Shown: in pieces, positions 10,001 through 18,006 of the stretch
How the letters are laid out: every line of letters starts with the position of its first letter
Position numbering within the stretch: the first letter of the stretch is position 1
Assembly: GCA_012798455.1 (NCBI GenBank)
Contig: JAAZNC010000010.1
Location: 20,965-84,964 of the forward strand
Reading direction: 5' to 3'
Length of the DNA: 64,000 nt
Source: Chloroflexota bacterium
GTDB lineage: Bacteria; Chloroflexota; Anaerolineae; Anaerolineales; Anaerolineaceae
Position numbers and translations under genes: made by a program
Notes under the pieces: model-generated
What the model was told of the DNA's origin: nothing
Database searches by the model: none
Seen by the model: only the letters and a program-made list of their open reading frames with translations

Positions 10001-11014
10001 CTGCAACAATTAATGGCAGGGGACCGGGAAGTAATAAAAAGGCTCAAAGAACAGATCCGTTCTACCTTGTTCGTGATCTATTTAAACCGGATTGCCTTCA
10101 CCATTCGAAAACGAGTCGGTGAATTACCCAACTTGGAACAGCTCACTGTAGCGGATGCTGATTGGAATAAAGTAAAAGATTATTACCTGTCAGAGATTAG
10201 TAAGGTTTTTAAACAAAAAATAGATGATATCCATTCTGGTCAATCAGACATCGCACGCAATATCCAAAACGCAGCTATGAACGATATACTCGACCTGACC
10301 TCTGAAAAAGAAATGACTACTTTACTATCTAATATCGCAACTGGCAAACGCATTGCTATCAATCCTCAAAATCATCAGCGCTTGTTGAAGCAGGTCAATC
10401 TGCTCAACTATGTATTCTATGCTGCCAATCTATTGGACGAAAAAAAGGAAGAGGAGATCATTCAAGATATTCTTGCTCACCTGCAATCCACCAGCAAACT
10501 GTTAAGCCATTCTTTTGGTCTTTTCGAGCTAAGCAGGCTCAACCAGGCAGAAATCAAGGTCAATAAATTAAACCCGGATATTCTCGAAAAATTCAAGTCA
10601 TCGATTACCGAACAAGAATACGACCGCATTATGGAGTCTCCCATCGGAGAGTTGTACGATGGTTTGAAAAGCACATTGCAAGATCTGATCGGTACTAACA
10701 TTCAAAATATGCTATTCCGGCATGTATTGTTGAACAATATAAATAGTCGGTGGATCGAGCATTTGACCCAAATGGAGGAATTACGCGTATCCATCGGGTT
10801 GGAATCATTTGCGCAACGCGATCCGCTTGTTCAATATAAAAATCGTTCGACCGATATGTTCAGTGACCTGCTAGCCAATATCCGTCTGGGTGTTATGAGC
10901 CAGATCTTCCGGTTACAGCCTGTGCAGCGTTCTTCCGCGAACCCGGTTGAACAACATGAGGGAACACCGAAATCCAGTGGTGAGAAAATTAAAAAACGCC
11001 GCAGACGCAGATAA
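7004..11014 (+). CDS. secA: Protein translocase ATPase SecA, extra-long form
   Basis: SecA drives Sec-dependent export through SecYEG. The Walker A region MRTGEGKT, the DEIDNILIDEARTPLIISG motif, IATNMAGRGVDI and QLRGRAARQGDPG are all present. The C-terminal scaffold motif RWIEHLTQMEELR lies near residue 1245. At 1336 residues it is far longer than the usual 840-950. About 95 extra residues sit in the second nucleotide-binding domain (about 512-610), between VGTTSIVHSEELSTRL and HQVLNALKHDE. The helical scaffold/wing region (about 845-1235) is also strongly expanded. The C-terminus ends in a run of basic residues and lacks the CxC...CH zinc-binding tail. The frame is intact throughout. GAGG precedes the ATG by 5-6 nt. 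Confidence 0.96.
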   Translation: MARKNQKSIGKLATGKDFKKIVSLIMQIDGLEEEYEKLSAEALKHKTVEFKEQLNEGGNLSEILPEAFAAVREASKRTLGLRHYDVQLIGGVVMHEGKIAEMRTGEGKTLVATLPLYLNALTGKGVHLVTVNDYLARRDARWMAPIYNALGLSIGVLQMATRTENGRMAFMVDLEKRSGKEEEDQLKLVPRHEAYLADITYGTNNEFGFDYLRDNLVSRLQDRVQRGHNYAIVDEIDNILIDEARTPLIISGSASEDVAWYEQMAKVVRQLNEEDYELDEKNRNVSLTELGEVHVEELLNTTLRDPNRPEDITPEQARLLGYLEQALKAKLLFARNKDYIVQNNEIIIVDEFTGRLMPGRRWSEGLHQAVEAKEGVKVKPENITQATITLQNYFRMYDKLAGMTGTALTEAEEFFTIYELDVIPIPTNLDYSVEQSNSDLNIHQRKDEEGYQYTYYSYQDDPEQQEVFWKRKDYPDIVYQNREAKLRAICLEIVRFNAIGRPQLVGTTSIVHSEELSTRLNRDPLRLLLQIVLLKALWREKFQIKDVERAIPELESLENSLDSLSPAILRNFAQKAAIESISLEKTENQNILADLLNIPEENIPRLQSILNNGIKHQVLNALKHDEESQIIANAGAFGAVTIATNMAGRGVDIKLGGELDEHILTEIVQALKANNLDPYDMTYENMETAIQQLSPDQYMEQTESVHEFLQFMVNLRKVRQIGGLHVIGSERHEARRIDNQLRGRAARQGDPGSSRFYLSLEDDLMRLFGGERVESLMALFKIDKSLPIENRMIGKLVEQAQERVEGNNFDIRKHLLEYDDVLNDQRTRIYAERERAITKEDLSDDIWSMVESELRRRVPASLEESHSTWKLCAFLDEIQPTIVNPALDFALPSYSYHLLAGYLKDNLTIAQSHEKKTAFLKRFAADVMDAEAKFVTSNISELIEHTVLNYETQLKERLDNIETFLEGMQESEPGSIDARTFQQELQSYVHIRLQINQNDLQQLMAGDREVIKRLKEQIRSTLFVIYLNRIAFTIRKRVGELPNLEQLTVADADWNKVKDYYLSEISKVFKQKIDDIHSGQSDIARNIQNAAMNDILDLTSEKEMTTLLSNIATGKRIAINPQNHQRLLKQVNLLNYVFYAANLLDEKKEEEIIQDILAHLQSTSKLLSHSFGLFELSRLNQAEIKVNKLNPDILEKFKSSITEQEYDRIMESPIGELYDGLKSTLQDLIGTNIQNMLFRHVLLNNINSRWIEHLTQMEELRVSIGLESFAQRDPLVQYKNRSTDMFSDLLANIRLGVMSQIFRLQPVQRSSANPVEQHEGTPKSSGEKIKKRRRRR

Positions 11015-11047
11015 ATTAGCCCTTTTTATGTGGCATTTACAGAGGGG

Positions 11048-11076
11048 TTGTCAACCTAACCAATACCCCTTATAAT
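11048..11076 (+). promoter_or_regulatory. Predicted sigma-70 promoter of rpsA
   Basis: A TTGTCA -35 box (11048-11053) and a TATAAT -10 box (11071-11076) are spaced by exactly 17 nt. The start of transcription is predicted near 11083, giving a 35-nt leader to the S1 ATG. Confidence 0.75.
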
Positions 11077-11117
11077 CGAGCTATTCATTATCGCACAGAT
11101 GGAGTGATAGATATATT

Positions 11118-12386
11118 ATGGCACAAAACGATGCAAAAACCCCTGTTGGGGAGAACAGTTCAAACAGCAGCGATGAAAAGTTCCTGAATATGGCTTCATT
11201 GCTGGAGAAGGAGGGGCTCGGCATCGATCTACCCAAAGCCGGTGAAATCCGGACTGGAACAATCGCAAGTATTTCTCCAGGCCAGATTCTTATCAGTGTT
11301 GGAGCGAAATCAGAAGGTTTGATCAGCGGTCGAGAATTCGAGCTAATTCCCCCCGAAGAGTTTGCCAGCTTTGAAGTTGGTCAAGAATTGCCCGTATATG
11401 TGATTACCGTGGAAGACTCTAATGGCAATCTACTTCTTTCCTATGTACGAGCAGTCGAAGAATCAAGCTGGGATAAAGCCGAAGAGATCTTCAAGAACAA
11501 AGAGACCTACAAAGGGAAAGTAGTCGGTTACAACAAAGGCGGTTTATTGGTAGCTTTTGATAAGTTGCGTGGTTTCGTTCCGTCTTCTCAATTAAGCTAC
11601 GAACGGCTAAAAGAAGCCACCGGCAATACACCCGAGGACCGCTATGGCAAGATGATCGGCACCGATATGGAAGTCAGTGCCATCGAGGTCGATCGCGAAC
11701 GTCATCGCCTGATCCTCTCCGAGCGTCTGGCATGCGGAGAAACTCGCGATGCCATTCGCGAAAAGGTCATTGAAGATCTGGAAGTAGGTGATATTGTAAC
11801 CGGCAAGATCACCAGCGTGGCTAATTTTGGTGTCTTTGTCAATGTAAATGGTGCGGATGGACTGGTGCATGTCTCCGAACTTAGTTGGGGCGATTTGACC
11901 GATCCCTCTGAGAAATTCAAGGTCGGGCAAAGCGTGAAAGTCAAGGTTATCAGTATTGACGAGGAGAAAAAGCGCATAGGGCTTTCAATTCGCCAACTCG
12001 AGGATGATCCTTGGGCAAAGAAAGTCGAAAACCTCAAAGTTGGAATGCTTGTGGAAGCAATCATTACCAATCTAACCAAATTCGGTGCTTTTGCCAAGGT
12101 ACAAGATGACATAGAAGGGTTGGTACATATCTCCGAGTTGAGTGATGCACACATCACTCACCCCAAAGAAGTACTGCATGAAGGCGAAAAGGTAACCCTG
12201 CGTATCATCAAGATCGAACCTGATTCACATCGTATTGGGTTAAGCCTGCGGCGGGTCGAATCGGCTGCTTATGCAGACATGGATATGAAAATCCTCAAAC
12301 AAGAGCTGGAGAACAGCGACATCCAGGTTTCCACTCCTGAAGACAGTGAAAGCGATCAAACGGATACTCCAGATCAGGCTGAATGA
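11118..12386 (+). CDS. rpsA: Ribosomal protein S1-like, four S1 domains
   Basis: This 422-residue protein has four S1 RNA-binding domains, at about 38-108, 122-195, 219-292 and 304-376. The third and fourth are most canonical, with GxVxxVxxFGxFV, GLVHxSELS and KVGQ-type motifs and IGLSxR endings. It probably binds mRNA at the 30S subunit. The four-domain form with an acidic, Ser/Asp-rich tail (378-422) resembles the short S1 homologues of Gram-positive-type lineages rather than the six-domain E. coli protein. The ATG follows GGAG at 11101 with a longer than usual gap. The gene has its own promoter and terminator. Confidence 0.92.
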   Translation: MAQNDAKTPVGENSSNSSDEKFLNMASLLEKEGLGIDLPKAGEIRTGTIASISPGQILISVGAKSEGLISGREFELIPPEEFASFEVGQELPVYVITVEDSNGNLLLSYVRAVEESSWDKAEEIFKNKETYKGKVVGYNKGGLLVAFDKLRGFVPSSQLSYERLKEATGNTPEDRYGKMIGTDMEVSAIEVDRERHRLILSERLACGETRDAIREKVIEDLEVGDIVTGKITSVANFGVFVNVNGADGLVHVSELSWGDLTDPSEKFKVGQSVKVKVISIDEEKKRIGLSIRQLEDDPWAKKVENLKVGMLVEAIITNLTKFGAFAKVQDDIEGLVHISELSDAHITHPKEVLHEGEKVTLRIIKIEPDSHRIGLSLRRVESAAYADMDMKILKQELENSDIQVSTPEDSESDQTDTPDQAE

Positions 12387-12426
12387 TCGAACATTAACCA
12401 AGGTAGATTAGATTTAGTTTTCAAAG

Positions 12427-12450
12427 GAGCGCGTTTCATACGCGCTCTTT
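12427..12450 (+). terminator. Rho-independent terminator after rpsA
   Basis: An 8-bp GC-rich stem (12427-12434 with 12440-12447) closes a 5-nt loop. A short T-run follows. It sits between S1 and the next -10 box at 12461. Confidence 0.75.
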
Positions 12451-12488
12451 AAATCGCGACTATAATAGAATCTAGTATTGGATTAGAA

Positions 12489-13001
12489 ATGCCGCAAAAA
12501 GAAAATAATTCAACCGGAAAACCTCAAAATAATCATGTAGAAAACTTTAAAAAACGCCTGCGCCTTTTTCTGGTTCTAACTTTTATCGGATTCGTTATCT
12601 TCTTGCTTGGGCTTCGTCCTGATATTTTTCAAATGGACCGCAGCCCCGTTACCGGGTTCATCCAAATTACTGTTAGCATTGTTGGACTAGGAATCTTATG
12701 CCTGGGTGGTTACCTCAGTATGCGTTATCTATGGCAAGGCAAACCACTCAGCATCGCCGCCGAGATTGGTATCCGCTTCATCAGCACCGGGCTGGTTATA
12801 GCGGTCTTTTCCTCCCTGGCTGACTTCTTTGGTTTTGGCAGTCATCCATACCCGGAATCGCTTCCCTATCTTGGCGAGTGGCAGGTGCGCGGTATTGAAA
12901 TTGGCATCTATACTATTAACTTAGGTTTTCTATTGATGATCCCCTTTCCGAAAATACGCTTATTTCCTCACCTTCCAAAATCAAACGATGTTCAACGCTG
13001 A
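12489..13001 (+). CDS. Predicted four-helix membrane protein of unknown function
   Basis: I do not recognise this 170-residue protein. A polar N-terminus (1-22) precedes about four hydrophobic segments: near 25-42, 55-76, 85-106 and 133-152. A lysine- and arginine-rich KKRLR patch sits before the first helix, suggesting the N-terminus is cytoplasmic. A TATAAT at 12461-12466 would give a leader of about 16 nt. No Shine-Dalgarno sequence is seen. The 3' end overlaps the convergent flavoprotein gene by 21 nt. Confidence 0.75.
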   Translation: MPQKENNSTGKPQNNHVENFKKRLRLFLVLTFIGFVIFLLGLRPDIFQMDRSPVTGFIQITVSIVGLGILCLGGYLSMRYLWQGKPLSIAAEIGIRFISTGLVIAVFSSLADFFGFGSHPYPESLPYLGEWQVRGIEIGIYTINLGFLLMIPFPKIRLFPHLPKSNDVQR

Positions 13002-14300
13002 TAGCATTTCCAAGTTGTTTTTGAATTTGAATTCGGGTTGCCCCAGGTGTTTGGCGTTTTGTTCTTCGATCTGAAGCAATTTTGAAATCATATCCTTATC
13101 AACAGTCATCTCTTTAATATCTTGAACTATTTGGATTAATTTCTCACTTTCAACCTTGTCGCCATGGGTCTGGATATACTCGAGCAAAGCTTGGGCACCA
13201 CGGGCGCCATCCTTACCACTGATGCCAACCAAACCGTAGCTGGCTAACCTCGACCATCCCGCCACAAAAATACCGGGGATATTCTTCTTGGTATCCAGAT
13301 CAAGGACTTCATAAGAATTGCCATCTTGAGGAAAATCGGGGTATGGGCTTATGGTAAATTCAAATTTGTTTACCGGCAACCCAATCTTCTCATCTACACT
13401 GGATCCAACTGCCAAAATGGCAGTATCCGCCTCAAATATGGTTTTGAGCGCGGTGGGCACAGCTCTGGTAGAATGATTATCTTTCACTAGCGTGTTTTCA
13501 ATAAACTCCACCGACTGCAATCCCTTTTTTTTATCACCATTGAAGTGGATTGGTGATTTCAAAAAGCGTAAACGAAAATTGGTTTTCGATGAAGTATCAA
13601 CGCAGTTCTCACATGCTTTTTCGATGAAAGCCCATGTTTCATTGGGATCCTGCCCTAATTTTTGCATCAGTGGTTTCACCCGGTTCATTTCTGCCTCAAA
13701 ATCAACATGATCAAGATTCTGAGCAATGTGAGCAAACTCCGTTTCGTGAAATTTAATTTCGGCTGGACCTCGACGTGCTACTGCCAGCACTTCATCAACT
13801 CCACCCTTAGTGATCAAATAACGAGCAAGATCAGCCATCACATTTCCCACTCCAATGATCACAACCTTGCGACCGATAGGAAATTCCATTTGTGAATACG
13901 GAGGGAGAGAGTTATAGTTAGAAACAATCTCCCAGGCGTGATACACCCGGGGTAATGTTTCTCCTTCGACCCCCAAGCGCTTGATCTTTTGTGCGCCTGC
14001 CGTTACGAGTATTCCACTAAAACCCAATTCTTGCAGCTGCTGTAAGGAAAGATGCTTTCCCTCACCAACCTCTATATTTCCAAAATAATGGATCTTCCCA
14101 TGCGCTAAAATACTCATAAACTGTTTGCGGAGTCCGGCTTTCAGGCGATATTTTTCCGGATAGATACCATATTCAGCCAATCCACCGGGGTGGATGTCAC
14201 GATTGAACAGAAAAACTTCTACATCGTTTTCAGCGAGTGTTCTAGCGGCAAACAACCCAGCCGGTCCAGCTCCAACGACAGCAACGGCTTTTTGATTCAT
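12981..14300 (-). CDS. Ferredoxin-NADP+ reductase-like flavoprotein (adrenodoxin reductase family)
   Basis: This 439-residue protein carries an N-terminal FAD motif VVGAGPAGLFAARTL and a GGLAEYGIYPEKYRLK segment, as in adrenodoxin reductase/FprA and glutamate synthase beta-type enzymes. The NADPH motif is VIIGVGNVMADLARYL (about 150-165), followed by VARRGPAEIKFHETE. The VARRGP arginines and the GNVxxDxAR pattern favour the FprA-type ferredoxin-NADP reductase. The last 100 residues include a family-like GWSRLASYGLVG...KDGARGA segment. The chosen ATG (14300) has TGAGG 5 nt upstream; an in-frame GTG two codons earlier overlaps that site. No iron-sulfur cysteine cluster is present, which argues against a glutamate synthase small subunit. 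It converges on the membrane-protein gene. Confidence 0.8.
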   Translation of the reverse strand: MNQKAVAVVGAGPAGLFAARTLAENDVEVFLFNRDIHPGGLAEYGIYPEKYRLKAGLRKQFMSILAHGKIHYFGNIEVGEGKHLSLQQLQELGFSGILVTAGAQKIKRLGVEGETLPRVYHAWEIVSNYNSLPPYSQMEFPIGRKVVIIGVGNVMADLARYLITKGGVDEVLAVARRGPAEIKFHETEFAHIAQNLDHVDFEAEMNRVKPLMQKLGQDPNETWAFIEKACENCVDTSSKTNFRLRFLKSPIHFNGDKKKGLQSVEFIENTLVKDNHSTRAVPTALKTIFEADTAILAVGSSVDEKIGLPVNKFEFTISPYPDFPQDGNSYEVLDLDTKKNIPGIFVAGWSRLASYGLVGISGKDGARGAQALLEYIQTHGDKVESEKLIQIVQDIKEMTVDKDMISKLLQIEEQNAKHLGQPEFKFKNNLEMLSALNIV

Positions 14301-14396
14301 ATACACCTCAGATGAATTTGTATTAACATTTACTTGTAAAATCTCGATGTCTGCAATTCGATTTTAAACTACTGCATCATTATAAGGAAAAGAAAA

Positions 14397-15683
14397 ATGC
14401 CAATCGAACTTTCTGAGTTTACCTTGAAAAATGGTCTTCAAGTTCTCTTAAAAGAAATCCACACCACTCCTATTGTAAGCCAATGGATCTGGTATCGCGT
14501 AGGTTCTCGCAACGAAAAAGCGGGTATCCAGGGCATTTCCCACTGGGTCGAACATCTGCAATTTAAAGGTACTCCAAAGTACCCCATTGACGAATTGGAT
14601 CATGCCATCTCCAGAGTAGGTGGGGTTTGGAATGCCATGACTCACCTGGACTGGACTACTTATTATGAGACACTGCCCTCTCAGGAACTCGATCTGGTTC
14701 TTGATCTGGAAGCTGACCGCATGCAAAACAGCACTTACGACAAGGATGAAATCAATGCAGAACGCACCGTGATCATTTCGGAATTAGAAGGGAATGAAAA
14801 CGAACCGCTTTTCCATCTCAACTCCGCCATCCAGAAAGCAGCTTTTCAAGTCCATCCTTACAACCACGATGTGATCGGTACGCTGGAAGATCTACAAGCC
14901 ATTACCCATGATCAATTATATGATTATTACCGTATGTACTATCGACCCGGCAACGCGGTGCTTGCCATTGCAGGCGATTTCGATTCTGATACAGTGCGCA
15001 TAAAGATTGATGACATTTTTTCTACGATCCCCGACCAACCCGGCAATGAGAAAGTCATTCCTCAAGAACCTCCTCAAACGGAGGAACAATACTTTGAAAT
15101 AAAAGGTCCAGGGGATGCATTGTATATCCAGATCTCCTACCGGGCACCGTGTGCCAACGATCCTGATTTCTTTACCCTGGCGTTAATGGATAGCTTGCTA
15201 TCGGGGCCTTCGCCACTGGTCATGTTTGGTGGTGGCAGTATTTCTAACCGAACCAGCCGCTTGTATCAGGCTCTGGTAGAAAAGGATCTGGCGGTGAGCA
15301 TCAGCGGTGGCATTCAATCCACACTTGATCCATTCCTGCATACTTTTGTGCTCACATTGGAACCAGGCAGTGATGTTCAAGCTGCTCTACAAGCTTTCGA
15401 TGAACAGATCGAAAACATACAACAACAAAAAGTAACCGCTCAGGAGATCGAACGGGCAGCGAGACAGGCAGAAGCCATGTTCGATTATGGCAGCGAAAAC
15501 ATTACCAATCAAGCATTTTGGATGGGATACAGCAATATCTTTGCTGATTATCAATGGTATGAGGAATATACTCGCCGTTTGCAGTCGGTATCTGCTGAAC
15601 AGATATTGGCCTTTGCCCAAAATCAATTAGCTTCACAAAATCGCATCATAGGATTATATATTCCCACTCCGGAGGCAGATTGA
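14397..15683 (+). CDS. M16-family zinc peptidase, catalytic member
   Basis: This is a 428-residue single-unit M16 (pitrilysin/processing-peptidase) protein. The inverted zinc motif HxxEH is present as H49-W-V-E52-H53. A downstream metal-ligand glutamate lies near residues 129-131, in the ISELEGNENE segment. The protein has two homologous halves typical of the family. AAGGA precedes the ATG by about 10 nt. The next gene, starting 2 nt later, encodes an M16 relative without the zinc motif. The two probably form an alpha/beta heterodimer that clears peptides, as in known bacterial M16B pairs. No signal peptide is apparent. Confidence 0.92.
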   Translation: MPIELSEFTLKNGLQVLLKEIHTTPIVSQWIWYRVGSRNEKAGIQGISHWVEHLQFKGTPKYPIDELDHAISRVGGVWNAMTHLDWTTYYETLPSQELDLVLDLEADRMQNSTYDKDEINAERTVIISELEGNENEPLFHLNSAIQKAAFQVHPYNHDVIGTLEDLQAITHDQLYDYYRMYYRPGNAVLAIAGDFDSDTVRIKIDDIFSTIPDQPGNEKVIPQEPPQTEEQYFEIKGPGDALYIQISYRAPCANDPDFFTLALMDSLLSGPSPLVMFGGGSISNRTSRLYQALVEKDLAVSISGGIQSTLDPFLHTFVLTLEPGSDVQAALQAFDEQIENIQQQKVTAQEIERAARQAEAMFDYGSENITNQAFWMGYSNIFADYQWYEEYTRRLQSVSAEQILAFAQNQLASQNRIIGLYIPTPEAD

Positions 15684-15684
15684 A

Positions 15685-16971
15685 ATGTCAAAACATAATT
15701 CATCAAAGATGCATTTCCCAGGTCCACACAATATTACCCGCTTTCGATTAGCAAATGGAATCACTGTGCTTGCTTTCAGTAACATGTCCAGTAAGTCATT
15801 GATCATCAGTGGAATGCTTTCAAGTGGGGGAATTTGGGATCCACCAGGGAAGTATGGAACTGCTCATTTTACAGCCGCCATGTTGATGCGCGGAAATGAA
15901 AATAACAGCTTTCAGGAGATCAACGACCAGCTCGAAGGAGTTGGAGCCAGTTTGAGTTTCAGCGCCAGCACCCGTAACACTTATTTTCGCGGACGCTCAC
16001 TAGTAAAGGATTTCCCATTATTGCTTGCTCTTATCCGCGACAGTTTGACCAGGCCCACTTTTCCAGAAATATACATCAAGCGATTGCGCAATCAATTACT
16101 GACCGGGTTGATCATTCGTGATCAGGATACACAAGAAAAAGCGTCTCTTGAATATGACAGGATTCTTTTCAGAGACCATCCGTATGGCACCCCTGTGGAT
16201 GGTTATCCCGATACTATCCAAGCCATCCAGCGGGAAGATCTGGTGAGACATCACCAAACCTACCAACCGCAGGACGCTATTCTTGCCATTTCAGGAGCAT
16301 TGCAGGAAGAAGAGATCAAATCTGTTATTCAGCAATTCTTAGGAGATTGGAACACGGTTGATGGGATTTCTGAACCTCTCTTTCCCGCATTGCCCCCCTT
16401 AACGAAAACAACCCGATTGCATTTTCCCATTGACGGGAAAAGTCAAAGCGACATTCAAATGGGTTGTTATGCTCCCAATCGTTCATCGGATGATTATTAC
16501 CCAGCTTATGTAGGCAATCACGTACTGGGACAATTCGGTTTATACGGTAGGATTGGCAGATCTGTGCGCAATAAAGAAGGTTTGGCATATTATGCCTACA
16601 GCAGCATCAATGCCTTCGATGATGCAGGCAGTTGGGAATTCAGTGCCGGTGTAAATCCCAAAAATGTAGAAAAAACCATTGCCCTTATCATCAATGAAAT
16701 AGAACATTATCTGGAAACCCCGGTTAGTAAGGAGGAATTGGAAGACTCACAATCACATCTGGTTGGTCGCTTGCCTATGTCATTGGAATCGAATGCAGGG
16801 ATTGCCAATGCCCTGCTTTCCATTGAACGATTCGGATTGGGTCTTGATTATTTTCAAAATTACGCCAAACGCATCCAAGCCATCACACCCGAGCAGATAC
16901 TGGAAGTTTCCAGATGCTATTTGGATCCTGAAAAATTGGTTATTATAAGTGCAGGAGCAAAAGTCAAATAA
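15685..16971 (+). CDS. M16-family protein, non-catalytic partner
   Basis: This 428-residue M16 homologue has the zinc motif replaced by H61-F-T-A-A65, so the glutamate and second histidine are absent and it should not bind catalytic zinc. A C-terminal RNKEGLAYYAYSSI segment (about 294-307), matching the R/Y substrate-binding region of M16 partners, is retained. GGAGG at 15671-15675 precedes the ATG by 9 nt. It shares its length with the catalytic neighbour and is almost certainly translated with it. The next gene, acpS, starts inside its stop codon (TAATG). Confidence 0.9.
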   Translation: MSKHNSSKMHFPGPHNITRFRLANGITVLAFSNMSSKSLIISGMLSSGGIWDPPGKYGTAHFTAAMLMRGNENNSFQEINDQLEGVGASLSFSASTRNTYFRGRSLVKDFPLLLALIRDSLTRPTFPEIYIKRLRNQLLTGLIIRDQDTQEKASLEYDRILFRDHPYGTPVDGYPDTIQAIQREDLVRHHQTYQPQDAILAISGALQEEEIKSVIQQFLGDWNTVDGISEPLFPALPPLTKTTRLHFPIDGKSQSDIQMGCYAPNRSSDDYYPAYVGNHVLGQFGLYGRIGRSVRNKEGLAYYAYSSINAFDDAGSWEFSAGVNPKNVEKTIALIINEIEHYLETPVSKEELEDSQSHLVGRLPMSLESNAGIANALLSIERFGLGLDYFQNYAKRIQAITPEQILEVSRCYLDPEKLVIISAGAKVK

Positions 16972-17345
16972 TGATCGTGAGAACCGGGGTTGACATCATA
17001 GAAATTGACCGTTTTGAATCACAAAGTCTTGCGTTGCGCAACCGATTCTTTCAACGTGTATTCACCATACGAGAACTTTCCCTTATCCATAATTCGTTTG
17101 CCAGTGCAGCGGGTAAATTCGCAGCCAAAGAAGCGGTTGCCAAGACCCTGGGTTGTGGGATCGGAGAAGTGCATTGGCAGGATATTGAGATCCTGCAGGG
17201 GAGTGCTGGAGAGCCTGATCTCGTCCTTCATAACAAAGCACAAGAGTTAAGTGGTTTTCTAGGATTGGAAAACTGGTCGGTAAGCATTTCGCATTCCAAA
17301 CAAAATGCGGTAGCTTTTGTGGTTGCCATAGGACCGGAAAGATGA
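16971..17345 (+). CDS. acpS: Holo-[acyl-carrier-protein] synthase
   Basis: This 124-residue enzyme transfers 4'-phosphopantetheine from CoA to acyl carrier protein. It has the two family signatures: GVDIIEIDRFE at the N-terminus, with the Mg-binding aspartate D8, and FAAKEAVAKTLG near residues 45-56, with the second acidic ligand. A C-terminal SVSISHSKQNAVAFVV motif is also typical. Length is normal. The start codon overlaps the previous stop by one base, and the 3' end overlaps the next gene by 4 nt. Confidence 0.95.
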   Translation: MIVRTGVDIIEIDRFESQSLALRNRFFQRVFTIRELSLIHNSFASAAGKFAAKEAVAKTLGCGIGEVHWQDIEILQGSAGEPDLVLHNKAQELSGFLGLENWSVSISHSKQNAVAFVVAIGPER

Positions 17346-17977
17346 ATCCGATCATTCTGGTCGTCAGCGACAAGGTCTCATCTGAATTGTATTATCTTTC
17401 TGTTCAGGAAACGCTTCAGGGGATCCCTTTTATAATCAGCACCGGCGACTTGCCTTATTATTATCTCGAGTACTTGGTGAGCACTTTTAATGTGCCACTG
17501 TATTACGTGCGTGGAAATCATGCAAAAAACTATGAAACGGAGAACGGAATTCTACATGATCACCCCTGGGGCTGCACCGATCTGCATCTGCGTTCGGTAA
17601 AAGACAATACGGGGTTTTTATTGGCTGGGATCCAGGGCAGCCATGTTTATAATTATGGACAGTATCAGTATTCTCAGGCAGCCATGTGGCGGTTTGCTTT
17701 CCGGCTGGTGCCAGCCCTAATGGCAAATTATGCATTATCGGGGCGCTACTTGGATATTTTGATCACACACTCGCCACCCTGGGGCATTCATGATAAAAGC
17801 GATGTCCCTCATCAGGGCATCAAAGCATTTCTATGGCTACTTAAAGTATTTAAACCACGCTACCTTTTTCATGGTCACGTATATGACTTCGGAAAGAACA
17901 GTCCCATGATCACCAAATTTGAGAACACTGAGATCGTAAATACATATGGTTATCGACTTCACGAAATTTCGCCATGA
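17342..17977 (+). CDS. Metallophosphoesterase-like protein, degenerate metal site
   Basis: This 211-residue calcineurin-fold protein shows the family blocks in order: VVSDKVSS (about 7-14), STGDLP, VRGNHAK, ITHSPPWG and FHGHVYDFG. The core GD, GNH, HSPP and GH elements survive. However, the first block lacks the usual D-x-H, GNH[DE] is GNHA, and the last GHxH is GHVY. Activity may be altered or lost. Substrate is unknown. The ATG overlaps the acpS stop by 4 nt, so it belongs to the M16-acpS operon. Confidence 0.75.
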   Translation: MNPIILVVSDKVSSELYYLSVQETLQGIPFIISTGDLPYYYLEYLVSTFNVPLYYVRGNHAKNYETENGILHDHPWGCTDLHLRSVKDNTGFLLAGIQGSHVYNYGQYQYSQAAMWRFAFRLVPALMANYALSGRYLDILITHSPPWGIHDKSDVPHQGIKAFLWLLKVFKPRYLFHGHVYDFGKNSPMITKFENTEIVNTYGYRLHEISP

Positions 17978-18006
17978 CAGAAATAAATCATAGAAAGTGA
18001 GAAATC

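Noticed and set aside
12981..14300. Glutamate synthase small subunit
   Set aside because: The FAD/NADPH layout is similar, but the N-terminal iron-sulfur cysteines of that subunit are absent and VARRGP/GNVxxD motifs fit the adrenodoxin reductase family better.
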